From positions 1-64,000 of the forward strand of contig JBFLXJ010000031.1 in the NCBI GenBank assembly GCA_040757085.1: a stretch of 64,000 bases of DNA, written 5' to 3'. Position 1 is the first letter of the stretch. Every line of letters starts with the position of its first letter. This document shows positions 1-6,682 of this stretch, one piece after another. Source of the DNA: Bacillota bacterium. GTDB taxonomy: Bacteria > Bacillota > Sulfobacillia > JACIYH01. Both the position numbers and the translations under genes were made by a program. The notes beneath the pieces were generated by a model, which did not search any database, was not told the origin of the DNA, and worked only from the letters and a program-made list of their open reading frames with translations.

Positions 1-204
1 CCTCGCAGAGGCCTCACGCGAAGCCACACACCTGGCCCGCGCTTCCGCATTGCTGCCCAGCATGGCACAGAAAGAACACAGGTTGGACGGCTCGGTCAGC
101 GCACGCCCATCCGGGTACGCGACCATAGCCGCCAGCCCCAGGGCCCGGCTCATGCTCTCTTGAAGCTCCTGTAAACCTAACTGTCTGAGCTCCTGATAGA
201 ACAT
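1..204 (-). CDS. PocR-type sensory domain protein (partial, C-terminus beyond window)
   Basis: The reading frame is open to the window edge, so only the first 68 residues are present. They read like the start of a PocR ligand-binding domain: an LQELQES helix, then a GLAAMVAYPDG strand-turn, then TEPSNLCSFC and a further Cys in ARCVASRE. PocR domains sense small molecules, classically propanediol-type compounds, and are usually fused to histidine kinases, GGDEF or AraC domains; which one follows here cannot be seen. The start at 204 is chosen because AAGGAG lies six bases upstream; an earlier ATG at 222 has only a weak site. The gene is divergent from the stressosome operon, so it may be a sensor for the same signalling block. 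The domain call rests on motif resemblance only. Confidence 0.6.
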   Translation of the reverse strand, partial: MFYQELRQLGLQELQESMSRALGLAAMVAYPDGRALTEPSNLCSFCAMLGSNAEARARCVASREASAR

Positions 205-422
205 CGACTTCTCCTTCACCATGGCACCCCTAACGCGCTCAGCCACCCCTTTCCACGCCTGGTCCGCCCATAGATTCTACCATGGCACCGGGTCCTGTGG
301 CACCCAAGATTTCTGCGGCAATCGCGGCTGTCGGCCGCGGCTCGGGGGAGGACTTGCCGGCAGGAACGTCGAACCAGTGGCCGAGAACGCAGTCCCATAA
401 GACTGCATGGAGGGAGGGCAAT

Positions 423-1145
423 GTGAAAGACCAGCTGGTTCATACACTGACCGCCGCCCAGCAGAAACAAAGCCTGTGGGAGGAGTTCTTGGCCCAACTG
501 TCCACCCCGGGCGGGCCGAGCGTTGATTCCCTCGAACCCCTGCTCAGAAGCCTCGGGGAGGAAGAGGTCTGCAAGGGGCTCAAACGGGCAGCGGACGCCG
601 TGCCGGGAGCATCAGAGGCCGAACTCCTCCGGCTGGCCCTGCGCGCAAGCGGCAGGATCCGCAGGGAGCTGGAGGAAGAAGCGAACCACCTGCGGGACAC
701 CCTGCGGGACCTGGCCACACCCATGGTGCGGATCTGGAAGGACGTCCTGCTCGTACCGCTCATCGGGTCCCTGGACAGCGTGCGGGCCGAAACCCTGGCC
801 GAGCGGCTGCTCGAAGCAGCCAGCGCAAGCCGGGCAAAGGTGGTCATCGTCGACGTCACCGGCCTGCCCACCATCGACACCGCAGTGGGAGGCTTCCTCA
901 TCGAAATGTTTGCCGCCCTGAGACTGCTGGGCACCTCCGTCGTCCTCACCGGGATCCGCCCCAGCGTCGCCCACACCCTGGTGAAGCTCGGCATAGACTT
1001 CCGCATGGTGGGCATCGCCCGCGATTTGGAGGACGCCCTGCGCATGTCGCTGGAGCTCGTGGCCGGCGAGGAGGCTCAAAAGAAGAAACACTCGGGGTTG
1101 CCGTGGAACACGGCCGGGGAGGGAAACCACGACGCAGCAGGATAG
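423..1145 (+). CDS. rsbR: RsbR-like stressosome protein with C-terminal STAS domain
   Basis: The product has 240 residues. The N-terminal ~95 residues are helical and variable, as in RsbR-family sensors, and residues ~100-215 form a STAS domain. The stretch TGLPTIDTAVGGF carries the Thr (in IDT) that corresponds to a phosphorylated Thr of RsbR STAS domains. In known stressosomes RsbR and RsbS form a large shell that holds the kinase RsbT until stress. The GTG start at 423 follows GGAGG by five bases; an in-frame ATG at 282 would add an unconserved leader. The gene begins an RsbR-RsbS-RsbT-RsbX-GGDEF series with almost no spacing. The signal sensed cannot be read from the N-terminal domain. 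Confidence 0.85.
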   Translation: MKDQLVHTLTAAQQKQSLWEEFLAQLSTPGGPSVDSLEPLLRSLGEEEVCKGLKRAADAVPGASEAELLRLALRASGRIRRELEEEANHLRDTLRDLATPMVRIWKDVLLVPLIGSLDSVRAETLAERLLEAASASRAKVVIVDVTGLPTIDTAVGGFLIEMFAALRLLGTSVVLTGIRPSVAHTLVKLGIDFRMVGIARDLEDALRMSLELVAGEEAQKKKHSGLPWNTAGEGNHDAAG

Positions 1146-1146
1146 G

Positions 1147-1542
1147 GTGGTCCCCACGGTCAGGGTCGCCGGCTGCCTGCTCGTGCCCATCCAGATCGAC
1201 CTCGATGACGCCACCGTAGAACGCCTGCAGCAGCAACTCCTGCATGAGATAGAAGCCGAGCGGGCACAGGCCGTGATCCTCGACGTGAGCATGGTCGACG
1301 TCATCGACAGCTACATCTCGTACACCATCTCCGAGACCGCCAGCATGGCGCGCCTCATGGGCTGCCGGACGGTGCTGTGCGGCATCAGGCCGCACGTCGC
1401 CCTCACCCTGGCCCAGATGGGCGTCCGGCTGCGCCATGTGGCCTTCGCCCGGGACCTCGAGCACGCTCTCACTCTCGCCCGCGGCCGCCTGACGGGAGGA
1501 ACCCCAGGAATTGCCCCGCCCGAACCCAGGATTCGGAGTTGA
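1147..1542 (+). CDS. rsbS: RsbS-like STAS-domain stressosome scaffold
   Basis: This is a single-domain STAS protein of 131 residues, slightly longer than usual because of a Pro-rich tail. The segment LDVSMVDVIDSYISYTI matches the RsbS phosphorylation loop, with Ser in IDS at the position phosphorylated by RsbT. RsbS builds the stressosome core with RsbR and binds RsbT in unstressed cells. The GTG start lies two bases after the rsbR stop, with AGGATAGG as a modest ribosome binding site, so the two are translationally coupled. The C-terminal end overlaps the start of the rsbT-like gene by 32 bases. Confidence 0.85.
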   Translation: MVPTVRVAGCLLVPIQIDLDDATVERLQQQLLHEIEAERAQAVILDVSMVDVIDSYISYTISETASMARLMGCRTVLCGIRPHVALTLAQMGVRLRHVAFARDLEHALTLARGRLTGGTPGIAPPEPRIRS

Positions 1543-1960
1543 CCCGGAATCATTCGACATCGTCGTCCACATACGCCGGGAGCAGGACATAGCCACGGCG
1601 CGGCAGGTGGTCAAGAACTTCGCCCAGGAGAACGGTTTTTCCCTGTCCGATGTGACCAAGGCCACCACGGCCGTGTCGGAGCTTGCCCGCAACATATACC
1701 GCTACGCCGGCACGGGCTCCGTCTGCCTGCGCCGCACCACCAGGGACCGCGGCACCCCGGGGCTGGAGATCGTAGCGGTGGACAGGGGGCCCGGCATCCC
1801 CGACGTGGCGCGCGTCCTCTCAGGCGGGTTCAGCACGTACGAACGGAGCCTGGGAATAGGTCTGGCCGGTGTGAGACGCCTCATGGACGAGTTCGAGATC
1901 AGGTCAGAGCCCGGCGCCGGCACCCTGGTCAGGGCGGCAAAGTACAGGAGGGGTTTCTGA
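1511..1960 (+). CDS. rsbT: RsbT-like serine/threonine switch kinase
   Basis: This GHKL-fold kinase has 149 residues. It shows the N-box SELARNIYRYAG, the G1 motif DRGPGIPD and the G2 region SLGIGLAGVRRLMDEF that bind ATP-Mg. In stressosomes RsbT phosphorylates RsbS and RsbR under stress, leaves the complex and binds a downstream partner. The start is taken as TTG 1511, inside the 3' end of rsbS. Family members are about 133 residues and the ribosome site is not decisive, so a slightly later start is possible. The partner here is probably the GGDEF protein two genes downstream rather than RsbU, because no rsbU, rsbV, rsbW or sigB lies in the window. Confidence 0.85.
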   Translation: MPRPNPGFGVDPESFDIVVHIRREQDIATARQVVKNFAQENGFSLSDVTKATTAVSELARNIYRYAGTGSVCLRRTTRDRGTPGLEIVAVDRGPGIPDVARVLSGGFSTYERSLGIGLAGVRRLMDEFEIRSEPGAGTLVRAAKYRRGF

Positions 1961-1964
1961 GTCG

Positions 1965-2576
1965 GTGCACGAACGCATGACCTGGCTCGTCTCAGGCTGG
2001 TCGAAACCGCGGGTCGGGGAGCCCGCCAGCGGGGACTTCTGGCTCTCGCTCGAGGCACCGGGCCTGCAGGTGGTGGTGCTCGGAGACGTGCTCGGGCACG
2101 GACCGCAGGCAGCAACAGACGCCCTTGCCGTCCAGAGCGCCCTGGCAAGTGCACCCCCGGGCAGCCTCGAGCAGGCCTACCAGGCCGCCGAACTGGCCGC
2201 ATCGAAAACCAGGGGATGCGCCCTGTTCCTGGCCACCCTGCAACCAGACTACGTCGAGTCCCTATCGGTGGGAAGCATGAGGGCATGGCTGATCTACCCC
2301 CATGGGGTCACCGTCCTGCCGCGACAACCGGGCGTGGTGGGACGCGGCAGGCGTCAGCCCAGGCACCACCGGGCAGAAACCCCGGCAGGGACCTGGCTTG
2401 TGGCCTGCAGCGACGGGATACGAAGCGGGTTTCGCCCGGGCACGGCAGCTTTCCGGGGCTGCACGCCCCTTGAGGTGGCGCGGCGGATCGTAGAAGGCTG
2501 GTCGGTCCCCGAAGACGACGCAACCTGCGTGGTCGCGCTCAACACGCGGCAGAGCAGGAGGCAATCGGAGGGGTGA
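1965..2576 (+). CDS. rsbX: RsbX-like PP2C-family phosphatase
   Basis: The 203-residue product has the metal-binding pattern of SpoIIE/PP2C phosphatases: GDVLGHGPQA near residues 35-45, CSDGI near 148, and a C-terminal PEDDATCVV. RsbX removes phosphate from RsbS and RsbR and resets the stressosome. The short length with no extra sensor domain agrees with RsbX rather than RsbU. The GTG start lies four bases after the rsbT stop; an AGGAGG sits further upstream within the end of rsbT. Position directly after RsbT strengthens the assignment. Confidence 0.8.
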   Translation: MHERMTWLVSGWSKPRVGEPASGDFWLSLEAPGLQVVVLGDVLGHGPQAATDALAVQSALASAPPGSLEQAYQAAELAASKTRGCALFLATLQPDYVESLSVGSMRAWLIYPHGVTVLPRQPGVVGRGRRQPRHHRAETPAGTWLVACSDGIRSGFRPGTAAFRGCTPLEVARRIVEGWSVPEDDATCVVALNTRQSRRQSEG

Positions 2577-2583
2577 GGCAAGG

Positions 2584-3390
2584 ATGAAAAGGATAAAAGA
2601 GACCGCTTTCGAAGAACTCTACCGCCACTTCCTCGAGAACTACATGTTCGCGGGTGCCGGAGAGTCGGTCCTGCACTCCGCATACGAAGCCATACTGCGC
2701 AACATCGATCCCGACGAGCTGCAGTCGGCCAGCATCCTGGACATCCACACGGCCAGCCTTAAAGCAGCACTCTCCGTATCCCGCGAAAGCGACACCGTGC
2801 AGTGGCTGTACATACAGCGGGCCACCGAGTTCCTCGCCCAGGTGCTCGTCGTGTTCGACGCCCTCCTCCTCAGGCTGAGGGAAAGCGTCGAGCACGACAG
2901 CCTCACTGGCCTCCCCAACCGCGTAGGGATCATGCGGCGGCTCCGCGCGATGCTCCGCGAGGCGGAAGAGCAAGGAATACCACTCGTCCTTGCTCTGGCA
3001 GACATCGATAACTTCAAAGACATCAACGACAGCTTCGGGCACGACACCGGCGACGCCGTCCTCCGGGAGGTCGCAGCAGCCATGCAGTCGGCCGTCCGGA
3101 CCTGCGACCTCGTCGGCAGGCTCGGCGGCGAGGAGTTTGTGATTGTGCTGCCAGCAACTGGCAAGCACCAGGCGCAGGTGCCGCTCGCCAGGATCGTGGG
3201 GGCGGTGCACACGCTGTACCCGGCGGGCACAGGCAGGGAGCTCACACTGAGCATCGGAGCCTGCGAGTTCCCCGGCGACGGCCCGGCAGACCCCAACACC
3301 CTCCTCCGCCTGGCCGACCAGGCCATGTACGCGGCCAAGAGGTCCGGGAAGGACCGGATAGCATGGCACACCGGGACCCCGGGCGAATAG
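2584..3390 (+). CDS. Diguanylate cyclase with RsbU-N-like helical domain (stressosome output)
   Basis: The 268-residue protein has an N-terminal helical region (residues 1-100) with no membrane segment and a C-terminal GGDEF domain (~105-260). The active-site loop reads GGEEF and an RTCD inhibitory I-site lies just before it, so both catalysis and product feedback look intact. The helical part resembles in character the RsbT-binding domain of RsbU, which suggests RsbT switches on cyclic-di-GMP synthesis. That is an inference; a stressosome controlling a diguanylate cyclase is known from Moorella thermoacetica. The ATG lies seven bases after the rsbX stop with GAGG upstream. It is the last gene of the stressosome set and precedes pilin genes. 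Confidence 0.85.
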   Translation: MKRIKETAFEELYRHFLENYMFAGAGESVLHSAYEAILRNIDPDELQSASILDIHTASLKAALSVSRESDTVQWLYIQRATEFLAQVLVVFDALLLRLRESVEHDSLTGLPNRVGIMRRLRAMLREAEEQGIPLVLALADIDNFKDINDSFGHDTGDAVLREVAAAMQSAVRTCDLVGRLGGEEFVIVLPATGKHQAQVPLARIVGAVHTLYPAGTGRELTLSIGACEFPGDGPADPNTLLRLADQAMYAAKRSGKDRIAWHTGTPGE

Positions 3391-3422
3391 CCCGCACTCG
3401 CGGAACAAGCGGGGTGTGAAGC

Positions 3423-4649
3423 ATGGAGACGCAGGTTCGCTCGCAGGCCGGGTCCGCCCTGCTGCTGGTCATCGTGGTGAGCGCGGCATTCGCGATCCTG
3501 ACTTCGCCCCTCCTCGACCTTGCCGTCTCAAGGAACAGGGCCGCCGCGATTGACCTCCGGCGTACCCAGGCCATCTACCTGGCAGAATCCGGGGTCGCAG
3601 AGGCCTCAGCCAGGCTCGCCACGGGAGACCTGCACCCGCCAGGCCCTGGGCAGGAAATCACGTTCAGCTCAGGGTCGGCACTGGGCTGGGACGGGGGCAC
3701 GTACCGCGTCACCATCCGCAACACAGGAGGAAGGCTCCGGGTCGAGTCCACCGGGACGGCCGGCGGCACCTCGCGGACGGTCTCAGCCACCTTCGCCCGC
3801 ACGGGGCTCATCCCCGCCCAGACGTTTCTCCCGGGGCCCCTCGGGGACGGGGTCATCGCAACCAGCCCCGACGACCCGCGGTACCTGGCCGGATACTCGC
3901 CGCCCCAGCTCGCCATACAGTTGCCCACCCTGCCGGCCCCGCCGGCAAGCTGGGACGGCAGGACCCGCATCGGGCCTGGCACATACGTCTTCGACAGGAT
4001 AGAGGTGACGCGCCGCAAAGAAGGCCTGGTCGTGCAGGCCGACACAGGCCCGGTGGAAATCTACGTCGCCGGCTACGTCGTCGTTAGCGAGCACTGCACC
4101 GTGACCTGCCAGGGCCAGTACCCCATCCGCTTCTACGTCCTCGGCAGCCCGCCGGCCGACGAAGACTGGGCGGTCATCTTCGAAAACGATTCGCAGCTGA
4201 CCTGCGCCACCCGGTGCGCGTGGACGGTCAGCGGTGGGGTGCTCATAGACAACCACGCGTACTTCGGAGCCGTCCCCGGGAAGGACCCCCCCCTGGTCCC
4301 CATCAGCCTCAACGCCACCGGAGACCTTTCGGTGGGAGCGAATGCGACACTGGGCAGTCCGCCCGCCCCGGGCAACCCGCCCCACATCCTGGCCGTCGTC
4401 GGATCGGCCCAGTTCGACAGCAACGCTTCCGCGTACGCGATGGTGCTGGCCCCCGCCGGGCAATGCGCCACCGGGGCCAAGACAGACATAGAGGGCGCCC
4501 TGGTCTGCGCTACCCTGGACACGGGGAAAAAGACCTCGCTCTCATGGAACGACGCGATCGGCCAGCTCACCGAGCCCGCGCAAACCTACGGCTGGGAAAC
4601 ACCCGCCGGCAGCTGGGAGGCGGAGGTGGGAACATGGGAGGTGCGCTGA
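3423..4649 (+). CDS. PilX-like minor pilin/pilus assembly protein
   Basis: The 408-residue protein begins with a short charged leader ending in QAG, then a hydrophobic helix (SALLLVIVVSAAFAIL) and the region IDLRRTQAIYLAESGVAEA typical of PilX N-terminal domains. The usual Glu at +5 of the mature pilin is replaced by Leu. The rest is a large periplasm- or surface-facing, beta-rich domain with four Cys clustered around residues 225-265. It heads a three-gene pilin-like set with the next two genes. PilX-like proteins prime or decorate type IV pili. No pilus ATPase, platform protein or peptidase lies in the window, so assembly must use genes elsewhere. Confidence 0.65.
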   Translation: METQVRSQAGSALLLVIVVSAAFAILTSPLLDLAVSRNRAAAIDLRRTQAIYLAESGVAEASARLATGDLHPPGPGQEITFSSGSALGWDGGTYRVTIRNTGGRLRVESTGTAGGTSRTVSATFARTGLIPAQTFLPGPLGDGVIATSPDDPRYLAGYSPPQLAIQLPTLPAPPASWDGRTRIGPGTYVFDRIEVTRRKEGLVVQADTGPVEIYVAGYVVVSEHCTVTCQGQYPIRFYVLGSPPADEDWAVIFENDSQLTCATRCAWTVSGGVLIDNHAYFGAVPGKDPPLVPISLNATGDLSVGANATLGSPPAPGNPPHILAVVGSAQFDSNASAYAMVLAPAGQCATGAKTDIEGALVCATLDTGKKTSLSWNDAIGQLTEPAQTYGWETPAGSWEAEVGTWEVR

Positions 4650-5035
4650 GGCTGCTGCGGAGCCAGAAGGGTGCGGCACTGCTCGAACTCGTCATCGCCC
4701 TGGAACTCCTGGCCATAGCCATGCTGCCTTTCCTGACTGCCCTGGCAACCGCTGCCAGGGGCACCGCCGCCGGCGACGAAAAAACCCAGGTCGCCTGGCT
4801 GCTCGCCATCGCCGCAGAGGAGACGAAGGCCATGCTCAGGTCGGGCACCCTCCCGCTTCCCGGATCACCCACGACACAGGAGTTCCCCGCGTTCCGCGGG
4901 ACCAGGTTCACGGTGCGCCGGACGCTGGAGCCAGTCCCGGAACTCGGGCCGGGGGCCGTGCGGGTCCGCCTGGCCGCCGAGGCAGATGGGCGCGTATGGG
5001 AGGCGGTGTTCCTGTGGCACAGGGGCGCATCATGA
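4634..5035 (+). CDS. Type IV prepilin-like protein (minor pilin)
   Basis: The 133-residue product carries a type III signal: QKG, then AALLELVIALELLAIAMLPF, with Glu at +5 after the expected cleavage. This is the hallmark of prepilin peptidase substrates. The globular part is short, as in PilV/GspI-like minor pilins. The ATG at 4634 follows GGAGG by seven bases and lies inside the 3' end of the PilX-like gene, a 16-base overlap that implies coupling. The precise minor pilin class cannot be fixed from sequence reading. Confidence 0.75.
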   Translation: MGGALRLLRSQKGAALLELVIALELLAIAMLPFLTALATAARGTAAGDEKTQVAWLLAIAAEETKAMLRSGTLPLPGSPTTQEFPAFRGTRFTVRRTLEPVPELGPGAVRVRLAAEADGRVWEAVFLWHRGAS

Positions 5036-5544
5036 GGTACGGCCACCCGGAGGCCGGCATGACCATCGTCGAGGCCATCGTCGCGGCGGCCCTCCTGGGC
5101 ATCGCCGTGTTCGCGATCGCCCAGACCCAGGTGTTCCTGCACAGGGGCTACGAGCACGGCATCGAGAAGAGCTATCGCAGCAGCCGCGCGGCAGCCGCGA
5201 TGAGGGAAATAATCGACGGCTCCGGCGACGTCCCCGGCCTGCGGGCAGCGGCCGAGGTACGAATCCGGTCCGGAGGGACCGGCATCGCGTACCTCGTCAC
5301 GACACGGGACGGCTCAAGCAGGGTGCGCGAATACTACGTCTCCGGCACCGACCTGCTGCGGGCGACGAGAGAACCGGAGCAGGGATGGCCCCAGTGGTCG
5401 GACGGGCAGGTGGTCGTAGGCGGCGTGTCGGCATTCTCAGCCAGCAGCGAGGGCAGCCTCTGGGTCGTAAGCATCACCACGGTCGACGGAACCACCCTCA
5501 CAGCGGGCGCACTCCCGCACAACGTCCGACCACGAGGGCCATAA
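5032..5544 (+). CDS. Type IV prepilin-like protein (minor pilin)
   Basis: The 170-residue product starts MRYGHPEAG followed by MTIVEAIVAAALLGIAVFAI, again a prepilin cleavage site with Glu at +5 and a hydrophobic assembly helix. The remainder is a small soluble domain resembling PilW/GspJ-like minor pilins. The ATG overlaps the previous stop codon (ATGA), so the three pilin-like genes are translated in series. Its location between a stressosome-linked diguanylate cyclase and a second cyclic-di-GMP enzyme suggests the pili are under cyclic-di-GMP control; this is inference from order. Confidence 0.75.
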   Translation: MRYGHPEAGMTIVEAIVAAALLGIAVFAIAQTQVFLHRGYEHGIEKSYRSSRAAAAMREIIDGSGDVPGLRAAAEVRIRSGGTGIAYLVTTRDGSSRVREYYVSGTDLLRATREPEQGWPQWSDGQVVVGGVSAFSASSEGSLWVVSITTVDGTTLTAGALPHNVRPRGP

Positions 5545-5572
5545 ACCCAAAATCAGAGAAGGAGGCAACCGC

Positions 5573-6664
5573 GTGTTCGGTCAAGCCCGCATGCACCCGG
5601 GTCCCCAGGTGGACTGGGAGCAGTTCCTGGCAGGATTCCATGGCGCCCGGGGCATCATGCTCATGGTCGCGGAGGAGACGGCGTTCGAGTTCGGGCAGGT
5701 GGCGCCGCTGCTCCGGGAGCTCGATACGGACGTGTTCGGAGGCATCTTCCCGGGAGTCATCTTCGGCGACCGCTGGTACAGGAGCGGGGCGGTCGCCTGC
5801 GCGTTCACGGATCCTGTCCGCGTCGCCCGGCTCACCAGCCTGACCGAACCGCGGCTAGAGCGAGCGGAGAACACCACCCTCCTCGTCCTCCTCGACGGCA
5901 TGGCAGCCGGGATATCGGACTTCCTGCACGGCCTCTTCACTTCCTGCAGCCCGGGGGTCACGTTCATAGGAGGCGGCGCAGGCAGGCTCACCCTGCGCCA
6001 GGAGCCGTGCCTGTTCACCCGGGACGGCTTCTTCGCCGGAGGGGCTATACTGGCCGCCACGGATACGACTCTGGCCGTCGGGGTGGAACACGGCTGGCAG
6101 GCGTTCCAGGGGCCCTACGTCGCAACCGCAGCGGATGGCACCCGGTTGAAGGAGCTCAACTGGAGACCCGCTTTCGAGGTGTACAGGCAGGCGGTCGAGC
6201 GCCACTCGGGAGAAACCCTCCACGAGGGCAACTTCTTCAACATCGCCAAGCGCTTCCCCCTGGGGATGGCCAGGCTGGACGGGACCGTGGTGGTGAGGGA
6301 CCCCATCAGGACGGAGCCGGACGGCTCGCTGGTCCTGGTCGGCGAAGTCCCCCAGAACTCAGTCCTAATGCTCATGCGAGGAGATCCCGATCATCTGGTC
6401 AGGGCGGCAGGAACCGCTGCCAGGCAGGCAGTTTCCGCACACGCCCGGCGCACGGGCGCACCGCCCCGGGCAGCCCTGGTGATCGACTGCATCTCGCGCG
6501 TGCTGTACCTGGAAGAGGCTATGGAGCGCGAGGTCCGGGCCATAAGGGAAGCCCTTCCCCCGGGCACTCCCGTCTTCGGGTTCCTGAGCCTGGGAGAGGT
6601 GGCCTCCCGGGGGGACCGCTACGTGGAGTTTTACAACAAGACCACGGTCGTGGGGGTGGCATGA
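5573..6664 (+). CDS. FIST-domain sensory protein
   Basis: The 363-residue soluble protein matches the overall pattern of FIST N and FIST C proteins. An N-terminal half contains GIFPGVIFGDRWYRSGAV and GVTFIGGGAG; a C-terminal half runs through LGMARLDGTVVVRDPI and ALVIDCISRVLYL and ends in FGFLSLGEVASRG plus FYNKTTVVGV. FIST proteins are thought to bind small ligands, perhaps amino acids, and often sit beside chemotaxis or cyclic-di-GMP proteins. The GTG start follows GGAGG by seven bases. The gene lies 18 bases before the GGDEF-HD-GYP gene and may feed a signal to it. The ligand is unknown. Confidence 0.75.
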   Translation: MFGQARMHPGPQVDWEQFLAGFHGARGIMLMVAEETAFEFGQVAPLLRELDTDVFGGIFPGVIFGDRWYRSGAVACAFTDPVRVARLTSLTEPRLERAENTTLLVLLDGMAAGISDFLHGLFTSCSPGVTFIGGGAGRLTLRQEPCLFTRDGFFAGGAILAATDTTLAVGVEHGWQAFQGPYVATAADGTRLKELNWRPAFEVYRQAVERHSGETLHEGNFFNIAKRFPLGMARLDGTVVVRDPIRTEPDGSLVLVGEVPQNSVLMLMRGDPDHLVRAAGTAARQAVSAHARRTGAPPRAALVIDCISRVLYLEEAMEREVRAIREALPPGTPVFGFLSLGEVASRGDRYVEFYNKTTVVGVA

Positions 6665-6682
6665 AGGGTGGAGGCCGACCTG

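Noticed and set aside
205-422. Divergent promoters between the PocR-domain gene and the stressosome genes
   Set aside because: A TAGATT-like -10 near 271-276 lacks a believable -35; nothing could be supported on either strand.
440-1045. Long minus-strand frames opposite the RsbR/RsbS genes
   Set aside because: Low-complexity Arg/Ser-rich translations with no recognisable motif; they are shadows of well-supported plus-strand genes in GC-rich DNA.
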